A stretch of 64,000 nt of DNA from Darksidea phi (lineage: Eukaryota; Ascomycota; Dothideomycetes; Pleosporales; Lentitheciaceae): assembly GCA_030770425.1 (NCBI GenBank), contig JASJFT010000158.1, forward strand, positions 1 through 64,000, read 5' to 3'. Numbering within the stretch: the stretch's first letter is position 1; the number at the start of each line of letters is the position of its first letter. The notes beneath the pieces were generated by a model that saw only the letters and a program-made list of their open reading frames with translations, did not search any database and had not been told where the DNA came from. The position numbers and the translations under genes were made by a program. Shown piece after piece: positions 53,510-64,000 of this stretch.

Positions 53510-56500
53510 ATGGCACAGCCAGGTGCCGGCCCGGACGGGGGCCCAGCGGCACACCCGCGTTCCCTCCCCGCTACCCAACCTCCTGATCCTAAAATTCAAG
53601 CCGGTAATGTTCAGAACATCTTGCGTGAACCTAGATGAGCGCTCACACTGACCGACCCAGATATTGACCTGGGGCTGTATGAGAAGGTTTGTCGTGGTAA
53701 TCTTGAGGAGGTTAAACGACTCCTCAGCGGTAACCCACGCCCGAATCTTGAGTCCAAACACGACAAGCGGGAAGAGACGGCACTTCATGCTGCATGCAGA
53801 TATTCCTCTACCCTTGACTGCGCTATACAGTTGATAGGCGCCGGTGCCAAGCTGAATACGCCGGACGGAGAGGGCAACACTGCGCTGCACTTGGCTGCGC
53901 GTGAGGAACACCTCGATATTGTGCAATTTCTGGTCTCCAAAGCTGAGGACATGGATCACTTAGCCTATCGAGTTGAAGACAGCCAGCATTTGGTCGACCC
54001 AGTTGAACGCAAAAAGTACATTGTCAACCTGCCCAACAACTCTGGTAAAACAGCACTGCATCAGGCCGCCCAAACAAATAAGCTAGACATAATCGAATTT
54101 CTCATCAAATCAGGAGCTAGTACGACGCTCAGAGATTCCGACGGTCTTACTGCCGCGCTTTATGCCTGCTCGCGTCCGGGAACGGGAGCTATGCGCAAGC
54201 TTCTAGAGAAGGACCGCACCAAAATAAACGACCAAGCAGACGATACTGATAACGGAAAGAAGCAAACATGCCTTCATAGGCTCTGCGCGGCTAATAATGT
54301 TTTTGCTGACCCTGGTGATGACATCGAATGGCTATTAGATCAGGGGGCAGATCCCACGATCAAAGATGCGCATGGAAAGACTGCTTGGGAGCTATGTTAT
54401 GGACTCGGGGACCGCACTGGGCTGGTATCTGAAGCTGTCGGTGTTTTTGCTATAAAGGAGCTCGAGCACATCTTGAATAAGTTCAAAGGCATCACAATAG
54501 AATCGCACTTCTTCGGATCGGAGAACGATCCGATTATTCCTCTTCACAGATCTGGATTTAATATCCGAGGGGCCATCCCCGCAGGTTCTTGGTTCCACGT
54601 TAACGGAAACAATGTAAGACCATTGGGTTCGAATTCGAGTCTATAGCGAAAATCTAGCTAACCACAGAACGTAGAGACTATGGATTAGTGTGAGATCGTT
54701 CAATCCCGCAATATGAACTGGGGCTAATGTGCAAGATATCAGGGCCTGCTCCGTGCAATATCAGAACAGAATCCGCACATTTCTCCCCGGAGTTATCCGC
54801 CAATACACCGCCTTGTGGCCCGACACTTCCTTGAGTGCCAAGAATCAGCCGATCACTTAGCCTTCAGAGAGCCATCTTGTAGTTTCGAGCGCCTCGAAAC
54901 TATTCAAGATAAGAGTGAGGCTCCCAAAGGTCCATCAAAACCAGCATTCATGTCCCTAGTAGTAAGCCATAACAACTAGTTTTTGATGATAGACTTCAGG
55001 CTGAGTCGCGCAGATGCCGTGCTTTCATTCCCACCTTTATTCCAACCTTGAACAGCGTAGAAAGGAGTACTCGAAGTTTACAGAGGGCTTGCGGTATTGC
55101 TGTGGCAGCTCCTCCAACATTGCTTCGAAGAGAACGTTCGGCCTACATTTGCCGCTTACCTTAGACGAGTACTGTAACCCAGCCCTGAGTGAGAAGACCC
55201 TCCATGGTCGGAACCGAGACCAGGTGTTAGTGAGGTACGAGAGGTATAAGAAGTTAGATAAGGAGGAGAAAGAGAGGCAGGAGACGAGAGATGGTCAGAT
55301 AGAGAAGGAACGAGGTATGCAAGAGGAAAAGGGGGAGAACGAGGTACCACCTCCGGCGAAACTCCTCACTGTGCAACAAGCGTGGGTCTGGAATATCAAC
55401 GACAACGTCATCACCGCGTTCTCAAAAAACCTTATAGAAAGGGATCTAGTTATCAGCTTCGACTATCTTTGCGACTTCGGGCTCCCATTCCATGCTGTTG
55501 GGTTACTCCTCTCGCTTCTGGTGGATACACTTGACCGCCCGGTGATGGCGGGCCTCTCGGAGCCCATCTTCAATATATTTGAAAAGTCAATCTCGACTCT
55601 TTCCGAACAGGTCAACCAGTATCTGGAAGTTCTGGATGTGGAAGCCATGCAAATCCAGAAAGAAAAGCAATACTTCCACGAGATTGGCGACATTCGAGAA
55701 GAGCTGTCTATGATCAACTCTGTACTTTTTCAGCAAGAAGAAGTATGGAAAGAATTTGTGTCCAGCGTATGGCCCGAGCACTGGAAAGATGGAAGATTCA
55801 TTATTCCATCTACGGACGTATCGCCGGGTGCAGGGTGGTGGCAGCGCATCGTGCGGCCGCAGACACAGTTTGCGAAGTTCAGGCGAAGGCTTGAGAAAAT
55901 AGATGATGATGCCCAGCGCGTTGAAAACTCCATATCAAAGAGCCTAGATCTAAAGGCCAAGCATGCCAGCATCAGAGAAGCACACTCGACGGCTATCATG
56001 AGCTCTGCGGTCTTTGGCTTCACCATCATCACAATCATATTTACACCTTTGTCCTTTGTCGTTTCGCTGTTCGCTCTCCCCATCGATCGGTTCCAAAGAC
56101 ACCAAATAGAGTCCCGCTGGACTAACGAAACGGGCATGTACACGACAAACTACGTGGGCAAATTCATTGGTAAGTCCCAACACGACCGGCACGGATATGC
56201 AAAGCGCTGACCTCGCTAGCAACAACGGAAATCGTCTCCGTCACTCTCACGCTCGTTGCCATGTGGCTTTCAATAGAACTCGGCCTGAAGCGCGGCCGAA
56301 ACTTGAAGCGACTACAAAAATATGTCAATCGCCTATGGAAACTAGCCCTCGAATCCAAAAGGCCGAATCCGGTCGCGGGTGCGGCACAAAACTCATCGGT
56401 GCGTGCCACAGCAAGTGACTCCAATGCGGAGAAGTCCACGAACGAGCCCGACCAGAAGGTTGAAGAGACGCAATGGTGGCGCTTCGGTAGGCGCCGCCGC

Positions 56501-56521
56501 AGACAAGACAATACATGCTGA
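53510..56521 (+). CDS. Ankyrin-repeat protein with CorA-like membrane domain
   Basis: A fungal ankyrin-CorA fusion. Exons that can be placed: 53510-53603, 53661-54613, a middle exon ending at 54961, 55014-56169 and 56220-56521. The splice between 54613 and the middle exon (about 54743) is unresolved: a GTAAGA donor is at 54614, but a microexon may intervene. Order: Pro-rich start (MAQPGAGPDGG); ankyrin repeats at about 35-260 (TALHLAAREEHLDIVQFLV, TALHQAAQTNKLDIIEFLI, CLHRLCAANN); a WFHVNG motif common in this class; a LPLTLDEYCNPAL segment and QAWVWNINDNVITAF, which match the soluble part of CorA-like proteins; a coiled coil; then two transmembrane helices (VFGFTIITIIFTPLSFVVSL and VTLTLVAMWLSIEL) and a basic tail. 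The GMN selectivity motif of true Mg2+ channels is not visible, so transport is doubtful. Confidence 0.75.
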
Positions 56522-57308
56522 GCAAGGCATTAATATAGTGCAATGATCTATGGTCAAGCCAAGGGAATGGAAGGATCTTTTACGGTATCGTTGCAACTGT
56601 AATTAGTCGAAAATTTCGGAGCATGTTGTCCTTAGCATTCAAGCGGCGCAAACCCTCGATATTCGTCTGACGTATTCCCTTTAACGTTCTTTCTTTACCA
56701 ACGCTCCCTACTGATTAAAAGCGAAAACTGTTATCAGCTGCTCGATAAGACTCTGCGGCCCCATCGTGACACATGAATGTTAAGCCACAGTCCGGTTCAT
56801 GTCAAATAGTTAGGCAAGGTCGATTGTTACTAGCGATTGCGAACCATTGGTGGTCAGGAAATCAAAACATAGAGTGAGCGTTTCTTCTTTGCAATTTCTT
56901 CTTCCACAACCTCCCCAAGTGCCTGACTGCAGTGTTTATTATTGCTAGAAAGGGGTTTACATATAACTGCAAGACCAGAGACCTGTAGATATATCCAAAT
57001 TCGAGATGACAAACTGCGCCTAAGCACATGCACAAGTAAGAATACGAGACCAAGATTCCCTTGATTGGTATGTCACGGTTGCTACTACATAGAGTGACGA
57101 CGCCAACTTTACCCTCGTCATCTTTTCACAGGGGCAGGGGCTGCGACATGTTTGCTTTGGCGGGGATGGGCAACCGGTTTCGTCGGGATGGGTTTTCGGC
57201 CCATGGCACTATCACTCGTGTCTATTTTGTTTTCCGTGTTTGTTGCCATCCCAAATACCACTATATCCTTTTGTATGACCGCCGCTGTTTGGAATGCTAA
57301 CAGACACC
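56522..57308. other. Intergenic between the CorA gene and the small membrane gene
   Basis: About 790 bases; no gene recognised. Confidence 0.4.
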
Positions 57309-57646
57309 TTAGGTACCTTCCTTGGTGGGACGCACGCTATACTCCGCGGTCCGCGAGATACACATCATCCTCGACAACGACGACAGCCATGAGAGCTGAC
57401 CCTCGGCGGACGACGCGGTTATACCGAACTGGTGGTCGCTGGGGTTGATATTCGAGGAGTTGTTCTGTGTCTGCATCATCTCGTTCCTGTTAGCATGTGA
57501 AAGTTTCCTTGGCTCAAGTACTTGCCGTGTCTTTCAATAGTCCGGCGCCTCTGGCGGATAACAAAAGTAGCAATCAGGATGAGTATAGGGGTGCATGTTG
57601 CGAACAGAGTGATTAGGGCGATGATGGTGTCTTTCGTCCAAGCCAT
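57309..57646 (-). CDS. Small single-pass membrane protein
   Basis: Two exons (57646-57522 and 57486-57309) give 100 residues; the intron is short (35 nt) with GTACTT and CTAACAG. Without splicing the frame ends after 60 residues. The protein starts MAWTKDTIIALITLFATCTP and continues through a second hydrophobic half to a basic IRQRRR stop-transfer sequence, then a polar Ser/Asn-rich tail. Short fungal proteins with this W-[TS]-K-[DE]-T-[IV] start and a hydrophobic helix are familiar to me as uncharacterised membrane peptides, often near variable gene families. No function known. Confidence 0.5.
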
Positions 57647-58399
57647 GGTACCCTGAACTTCAATTTCCTTTACTGAACTCGCCAAAAAGACTGGTTGTCG
57701 GAAGAGGGAGATTGAACTAGGTGCATCTTCTGTGTCTCCACTTAAGGCGACATCAGAACTGAAATATGCTCATCGCAAAGCCAGATTTTGGCATTAAACC
57801 AGAATCTCAGATTTTGGAGTCGACACAAGTTTCTTTCGGATTTGGGATGTTGGTGTGCGGTCCGCCTGCATATCAGATTTGGGTGAGGCTGAGCCCGAGA
57901 TTTCGGGTGTCACAAAAGCATAGCCTGGCGCAAACCATCTGTGACTGCTTGCGAGCGATAGGTGCGCAACGACGTCCCAGATCTGGCAGGGCACAGCGCA
58001 AAGAAGTTATTCGAGCAGGCGTCGGTTGCTTGGTCGGAGCCTGCATCTGTAGATTAGGGATGCACAGGCAAGATTCGAGTTCAGATTTCGGATTATGATT
58101 TCAGATTTGGGAAAGGGTATGACTGACCCTAGTAGGATGCTCATTGGTCACACATTTCTGACTAAATACGAGTCCGCACTCGGCCAAGCGCTCGCCTTCT
58201 CGTTCCATTGGTTCCGTCTTCTGAGGCGTGCATGGAACACTGCAAGTAAATAAGATTTCGGTCTCCAGCCACGTCATGCGCACAGCTCAAAGCTGAGTCT
58301 TCTTCAGCCTGGTCTAGTACTTCAACATGATATATCCCTTTGATCGCCTGAGAATAGTTGGCTTGAGAGCCGGCTGCCAGACACGAAATCATCGACATC
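57647..58399. other. Intergenic, upstream of the Clr5-ankyrin gene
   Basis: No gene is supported. It contains a cluster of CAGATTT-type words described separately. Confidence 0.4.
57780..58112. repeat. Cluster of CAGATTT(T/C)GG words
   Basis: Within about 330 bases the words CAGATTTTGG (twice), CAGATTTGGG (twice), CAGATTTCGG and two looser forms (GGATTTGGG, GAGATTTCGGG) occur, all on the same strand with irregular spacing. Confidence 0.5.
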
Positions 58400-61300
58400 A
58401 TGGAAAGGCGACGGCACCGCCGAATCGCAGACACGGAATGGGAGTCGCACAAAAAGACAATTTTTCAGTTGTACATGAAAGAGGATAAGCGACTGGAGGG
58501 CCCAGATGGAGTGATGGACATTATGACGACGGGGTACGGGTTTACAGCGAGGTAAACGCTCTATATCCCTTGCCACCCTTAGAATTATGGAACAAGATCA
58601 TACTGAATTCCGCTTTAGCAAAGCACAGTACGAAACGCGACTCAAGAAATGGAACTTTCGTAAATACGCCAAGAGAGATGAATGGCTCACGTTGTCGAAT
58701 ATCTTGGACAATCGGAAAGAGGAGGGGAAAGAGACGGAAGTGCTTTTTGACGGCAAGCCAGTGGATCCCGCTCGAGTGCGAAAGGAAACTGGACGCCATC
58801 GGAAGTACAAAAACGAACATCCATACTCTCAAGGTATGTAACCGCCGAGTTTATTGGTTTTCTAGGCAAATAGCCTGAAGTGGCATCTCAAATTCTTTTC
58901 AAGTCGGATCAAGCAGATCAATTCACCCGTCAAATGGATATCTCGGTATCATCCTAGCGACCTTTTCCTTCTCTCATTTTCCTCTCTAATTGGCAGAGAT
59001 CCATTTTAATGACCAATATGCATAGCCCAGGATTTGGCAAGCTACATAACGGTTAGAACACCACCTCTAAGCCACGCATCGTTGGCCCCACGGCTTCGAC
59101 CAAACCCCCCACTGCCGCAGTTTGACCAATCATCATCAGAGTCGGTAGCAGGCTTTACGTTAGAAGTTCCTTCACGATTTGAGCCAGGCGTATCAACCGG
59201 TCTCCTTGACGCTGCGTATCAGCCGGTTCCATTCTCCAGTCAGTTGGATGCATTTGACCCGCTATGGAACTCGTCCCTTAATGAGCCGTTTCTTCATAGG
59301 AGTTTTGAAGCGGTTCAACAACTGGAATCTGGAGCCGACCCAGGACCCTTACAACTTTCGGCAAATGGTTTGAGCAGTAGAGGTTATTTTAATCTGGATG
59401 ATCTGGACTTCACGACCATGGATCTTGCAGTAGTAGCACCCGCCTCATCCACCACGATTGTAGAAGACGTCCAACCCCTACCCGATCTGTTCACATGGAC
59501 AAATCATCTGATCAAAAAGATTCTGCCGGTGGTAGAGCAGTGGATGCGAAGAATCCGCGTTCCAACGAGAGAAATATCTGGATTTCCGATGGAGAAACTT
59601 TATCACCCGAACGCATCCCAACTGCTCCGTAAGGAAAATGTCCATGTTCAACTCCTTCACCTTATAATATCTCGCTTGATAAATAACGACCATTCCTTGC
59701 TTGCACTGCAACATCCTCAAACAAGCGCCGACAAGCTTTACAAAGCAGGGGTGGAGCAGCTCTTTACCTTGGAAGCCCATCTGCTGGGCGACGTCCTCAA
59801 TTCAACAACCTTTCCGTACAATATTGCCTTGGAACAAGGTCTCTTCTGTGCTGCTATCGAAATGGGAGCGGGAAAGACGGTTGAGGCGCTCCTCAAACGT
59901 GGCTTCAACGCAGATAAACCCTTCAACTTCGGTGGGACTTCACCGTGCTACCCACTGGAATGGTCCTGTTATCGACTCCATCTTGAGGTGACACGTATTC
60001 TTATCAAATTCGGTGCCAACCCGAGGAGATACATTCAGAAAAACCCTCTCCTGATTCCTGTTCGCGGTATTTCCGATTTTAATCAACACCGATGGATACA
60101 CTCCCCTGACTGTTCCGAGCTAGCCGACCTTCTTTTGAAGAATGGCGCTACAATAGACCCTCGCAGTCTGCAGGACCTCCTGCGTTGTTGCCACCCTAGG
60201 ATGATCCCGGTCTTGGTTGGTGGCTTGATTGAATCTAGCTCCACTATGTTCATCTCGAAGGGTGGTCTCGCAGAGATATCCAATAGAGAAGACCTTGATG
60301 ACGAGTTGCTTACGACAATAAAGATTATATTAGAGTACGATTACCCCGACAGTGTCAGGGGTAGCACAACCTGGCACGAGGCGCTCACAACATCTCTAGC
60401 CAACGCAAGTTCTCGCGGAAACGTGGACGCGGTCGAACTATTCCTTGCTGCAGGAGCGCTTCCAGAGACTAGTTGTCTCGTTAATGCTGTCTACAGCCAA
60501 AACATGCACCTTATAAAACGCTTCCTAAACCTCAGAGTGGACCCCAACGCTTCGCTCGGTCTATACACCGCCATGAGTGAGTGCATTAGAAAAGAATTTG
60601 GAGAAGCATTCCAGCTATTTAACCAAAGAGGTTTCGTGTCAAAGGCGGGGGACAATATGCAGAGCTTCAAGCCGACGCTTATAGCAGCATGTCAGGTAGG
60701 CGACGAAAATTTGGTCGATTATCTTCTTACTCTCCAGTGGCATGACTGGAGAATGAACCTAAGTGACGCACTAAATTCTGCTATCCGAGCAGGCCAAGAG
60801 ATTATCGCGAGAAAGTTGCTAGCCGCCGGTATCTGCCCAGATGTTGTGTCGTTTGACATAGCCGTTGAGAATAGACAAGCCCTACTGGCCGAACTCCTGA
60901 TGGATATTGCTGAATTTATGCCGGGGGATGGGAGCAGTATACTTTTTGAAGCTGTTCTGTGGGGGAACAAGACTGTTATCAAAAAATTGATCTACGCTGG
61001 TGCCTCTTTAAACGACTATCATCCCTTTATAGGGAGGCATGCAGATATTAGGTTGCCAGCTCCTCTGAAGAGATGGATCGGAACTCCATTGAGCGTTGCT
61101 ATTCTCAAAGGAGACCATGAAGTTACCAACCTCCTATTGGAGTCCGGCCCGGACCTAAATACTCGCGGCCCACATATGGGTTGGTCTGGCGACTGGCTAG
61201 TGACAGCCCTTACCGCTACCGTTGCCAGTCGAGACGTCCAGCTCTTTCAGAATCTGTTGATTAGAGGGGCCGATCCTTTCGACAACAGCGCTATCTTAAT

Positions 61301-62246
61301 GGCCACCATACTTGAAGAGAAGGATATCCTCGAGGCGCATCTTGATGCTTTCGCCAAGCGATATCCATACGGGGTGAAATCATTCGGTACGGAAGCACTT
61401 ATCTCGGCAATAAAATCAGGGGAAAAGTGGATGGTTGAGTTACTCGTCCGGAGTATGGATGCAAATGTCCTGGTTAACACGCGCTTCGTTAGCATGATAG
61501 ATCCCCATTTGAAAAGCTATGTAACTCCTTTATGTGCGGCTATGGAGCGGGATTGGAATCGCGGCGAAGATTTTGAGGTACTTCGTATGCTATTACAGAA
61601 CGGCGGAGACCCTGACGGTGTCGTTTGTGTAAACGGCATGGAGAGTGATAAGAAGACAGCTCTTCTTTATGCCATCGAACAAGACTCTTTGGAGACAGTT
61701 GAAGTGTTAATTGAAGCGGGTGCGGATTTGTCACTGCCTGCTCGATGGGGGGTCAAACGAACACCACTACAGGCAGCAGCAGAGTGCGGAAATGATGAGA
61801 TGGTAGCCTACCTTCTGCAACACGGCGCTGATCCAAACGAAGCCCCAGCAGCTAGGGCCGGCGCGACAGCATTTCAATTAGCTGCTATCAAAGGTTTTGT
61901 CGGGATAGCAACAACTCTCCTAGAAGCAAATGCGAACGTTAATGCGGAGCCGGCTATGGTCGATGGAAGAACTGCGTTTGAGGGTGCGACAGAGCACGGG
62001 CGAATCGAGATGATGCTGTTCCTCTTCCAGAACGGTGCAGACCTACTCTCCAATGATCGGCGGCAGTATAAATGCGCTATCCAGTTCGCAGAAAAGAATA
62101 ACCAGGGTCCAGCCAAACAACTTGCCGATCGACTGTTCGACATTGCCTTGAGAAATGAAGCAACCCGTACGATAGCAGAGCATGACGTTGAGATGCCCGG
62201 GCTTGATATGGATAATTTTAGCGAGTTCATTTCGTTTGATGGATAG
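58400..62246 (+). CDS. Clr5-domain ankyrin-repeat protein
   Basis: Three exons (58400-58551, 58619-58833, 59026-62246) join in frame to 1195 residues. The N-terminal 80 residues are a Clr5 domain split by intron 1: TEWESHKKTIFQLYM and, after the junction, ASKAQYETRLKKWNFRKYAK with KRDEW. This fungal domain is named after the fission yeast silencing factor Clr5 and is often fused to repeats. After an acidic linker (about 125-270) the protein is mostly ankyrin repeats from about residue 400 to the end, several very clear (TPLQAAAECGNDEMVAYLLQ, TAFQLAAIKGFVGIATTLLE, TAFEGATEHGRIEMMLFLFQ). No membrane segment. It is presumably nuclear or cytoplasmic and acts through protein binding. Intron 2 is long (192 nt); its acceptor at 59025 was chosen to keep frame. 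Function unknown. Confidence 0.85.
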
Positions 62247-62533
62247 TTCTACGGGGGAAAGGAAAGCCCATTCCTCTTGCTTCTCATTCTGTCTTTTATT
62301 ATAGTTCGAGCTGGCGTATGTGGTCGTGTCTGTTTTTCTCTTTTTATCAGGCTAGCTCACACACCAGATCAGATCACATGACTGCTCCTGGTTGCTACGC
62401 CTCATTCTGTTCTATATAAGCTGCTCTCATAGAGAGCTTTCACAATCAACCGCAGTTCTCACTTCTTTCCCTCACAGTGATTGACTGTGATAACTCACTG
62501 TGATACTTTCCTTGGCCTAGAACTCGTCTGCAA
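62247..62533. promoter_or_regulatory. Promoter region with TATA box and inverted repeat
   Basis: TATATAAG lies at 62413-62420. A perfect 9-bp inverted repeat follows, TCACAGTGA (62472-62480) and TCACTGTGA (62495-62503), with a further CTGTGATA between them. The layout suggests a promoter and leader for the small gene starting at 62534. Confidence 0.45.
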
Positions 62534-62813
62534 ATGTTCCTGTATACCATGCACTCTGCGCAGGTAGCCGCACTACTTTCCTTTGTTCCTGCTTTTACGG
62601 GTCAATGAATTGTCCATGGAGCTCTATGTAGGCGAGGGTAGGACGCTCGGATAGTGAATCACGCAAGACCACTACCAAGCTTTACACCCGCTTACATCTA
62701 GCTGCGACTCCTAAGTACAAGTGCAAAAAGGATGGTGGAAGTGCTCTAGAGAGTTTGAAAGATAAATTTGAAGATGAGGTCTGCAAACTACGAGCATTCA
62801 TCAGCAAAGACCC
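62534..62813 (+). CDS. Possible small secreted protein, 5' exons
   Basis: From the ATG at 62534 (or 62549) the frame reads MHSAQVAALLSFVPAFTG, signal-peptide-like, and stops at about 62608. A protein-like frame then runs to 62813: SRKTTTKLYTRLHLAATP, YKCKKDGGSALESLKDKF and EDEVCKLRAFISKDP, followed by a strong GTAAGT donor. The two can be joined in frame by a 41-nt intron (GTCAAT to GGGTAG), but that donor is weak. The continuing exon beyond 62814 could not be identified. If real it is a small Lys-rich secreted protein, possibly an effector-type gene; if not, it is a decayed gene with one good exon. Confidence 0.4.
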
Positions 62814-63906
62814 GTAAGTTAGCGCAAGAGAGCCTTACCATGACCCTCCTTCGTCTCATCCCCCGCCACCCACCCCAGATCTTCTTGCTCAATTACCTCA
62901 AGCCCATCTCAACCTCTATTCACCCTTTGACGATCTTTGACCGAGACTCAAGCAATCATGTCCCTGTTCACTTAAGCGCAACTACATATCCCATGCCAAG
63001 ATTCACGCTAGCCCGAATCACTGTGAATGCCTCTCACCTCTTACCTGCACACGTTTTTAGCAGCGGCCTCAGCCCTTGGCTATTGCAATCACGCAAGCAC
63101 TCCTGGGGATACTAGCACAAGGACTAGAGTCTACGTCGAGCTCGCCATTACATTCCTGGGTGGCTGCTTATTACTGGGTCTGGTACAGTAATCTACTTAT
63201 GATTACACGAAAGCGTGGAATAGCTTTGTAATCGTAGGTATAGGGATAATAAATCAACTAAGTCTCTCCAAGTCGTTTGTCACCGTTCAGAAGGGACTCA
63301 TACCTGCGCGAAGCTTCGTTTCTTGAATGCAGAGTTTTCTTGTGGCATCTACCATCCAGCCCAAACCATCCCAGAAGCCAAGGACGACGCCATGCTTGAT
63401 GCAAAGAACCAAAAAGCCGGGATTCTTACAAAATTGTACAAAGAAGAGTGAAAATAAAACGACATCTCCATCTCCATCACATCCGTCCCACATATGGCCC
63501 TAGAACCGTGATAGCGCAAGAAAAAACCCTAGCAGCGCCGCGCGAAAAGCATGAAAAAGGTTACAACCCGGACAGAACACCTCGAAACCCAAAAAGTCCA
63601 TAGAGAGAACTTATAGAACGACATGGCAGATGACGAGGGGGTCGTGATCTGCGAATGTACAAAATTAAAGGGTATAGACAAGACGTGCCCAGGGTAACCA
63701 GCCGTTTTCAAGGATGATGGATCGTAACATCGGAGACGTCGTATTCGCGTATCGCGTAAAAAAGGCGCGGCATCTAGAGAAGCTTCTAGAAGAAGCCACG
63801 AGCGCGTGTATAAGAGGGATAACGGAGGGGATTTGAACCGTATCGTATGAGCCAGGAAATTTGTGGTGAGGACGATTAGGATGAGGCGTAAATGAGATGG
63901 CGACCC
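62814..63906. other. Unresolved stretch downstream of the small gene
   Basis: About 1.1 kb. The left part should contain the rest of the small gene's intron and exon(s), which I could not place; the right part is the 3' flank of a minus-strand gene entering from the window edge. Confidence 0.35.
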
Positions 63907-64000
63907 TAACCAGCAGCAGGCAGCTGTGTCCGCATTTCCGCAGCGAACTTCGCATCGAGGCCATCCTCCAAGAAGATACCGCTATCATCCTGGGTTGGCT
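63907..64000 (-). CDS. 3' end of a gene cut by the window edge
   Basis: On the minus strand the last bases encode QDDSGIFLEDGLDAKFAAE and then MRTQLPAAG, followed by TAG at 63907-63909. The composition is strongly protein-like (acidic helix, Ala-rich end), unlike the competing frame there. Only about 30 residues are visible, so the product cannot be named. Confidence 0.55.

Noticed and set aside
54625..54650. GGTTCGAATTCGAGTC resembling a tRNA T-arm
   Set aside because: No acceptor stem, D-arm or anticodon arm can be built around it; it lies in the intron region of the ankyrin-CorA gene.
1..64000. CRISPR array, rRNA genes or an intact transposon
   Set aside because: No regular repeat-spacer pattern, no rRNA sequence and no transposase or reverse-transcriptase frames were seen; the only repeats are short tandem arrays and the subtilase duplication.

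Overview
This 64-kb window is nuclear DNA of a filamentous ascomycete (Pezizomycotina; Dothideomycetes is a guess, since no ribosomal or marker gene is present). The evidence is intron style (mostly 46-67 nt, GT-AG, CTAAC/CTGAC branch points close to the acceptor), TATA boxes 60-130 nt ahead of secreted and metabolic genes, and fungal-specific architectures such as Clr5-ankyrin, ankyrin-CorA and F-box-like proteins. Conserved housekeeping genes (PEX3, an MSS116-type DEAD-box helicase, a forkhead factor) are mixed with accessory genes. Exon coordinates below were worked out by eye from splice consensus and reading frame; they are predictions, not transcript-supported.

Layout. 0-7 kb: an intracellular Kp43-like subtilase and PEX3, then an inverted, frameshifted copy of the subtilase promoter and 5' end. 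7-14 kb: a coiled-coil protein, an F-box protein, a beta-carbonic anhydrase whose only intron has lost its AG acceptor, and an F-box remnant. 14-18 kb: a secreted GMC oxidoreductase and an HSL-type esterase. 18-37 kb: a minus-strand cluster of a fast-diverging gene family I do not recognise, interrupted only by an S15/CocE-type hydrolase on the plus strand. 37-47 kb: two F-box-type genes, an amidase, the mitochondrial helicase and a secreted Ser/Thr-rich protein. 47-52 kb: a long GC-rich leader and the forkhead gene, followed by a 10-bp tandem array. 53-62 kb: an ankyrin-CorA membrane protein, a small membrane protein and a Clr5-ankyrin protein. 62-64 kb: a possible small secreted protein and the 3' end of a further minus-strand gene.

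The most interesting content is the 19.1-36.5 kb cluster. Nine domain copies (A1, A2, B, C, D, E, F, G, H) share a short strand motif of the type [IV]-[WYV]-x-Y and, downstream, a helix built around a YYF/YYC signature followed by an amphipathic helix. Intact members add long acidic or Ser-rich linkers and, in C and D, a coiled coil ending in a basic NKRRK motif. G and F are best read as one two-domain protein. A1, D and E carry stops or frameshifts, so the cluster looks like a birth-and-death family. Its function is unknown; the basic tails suggest a nuclear role, by inference only.
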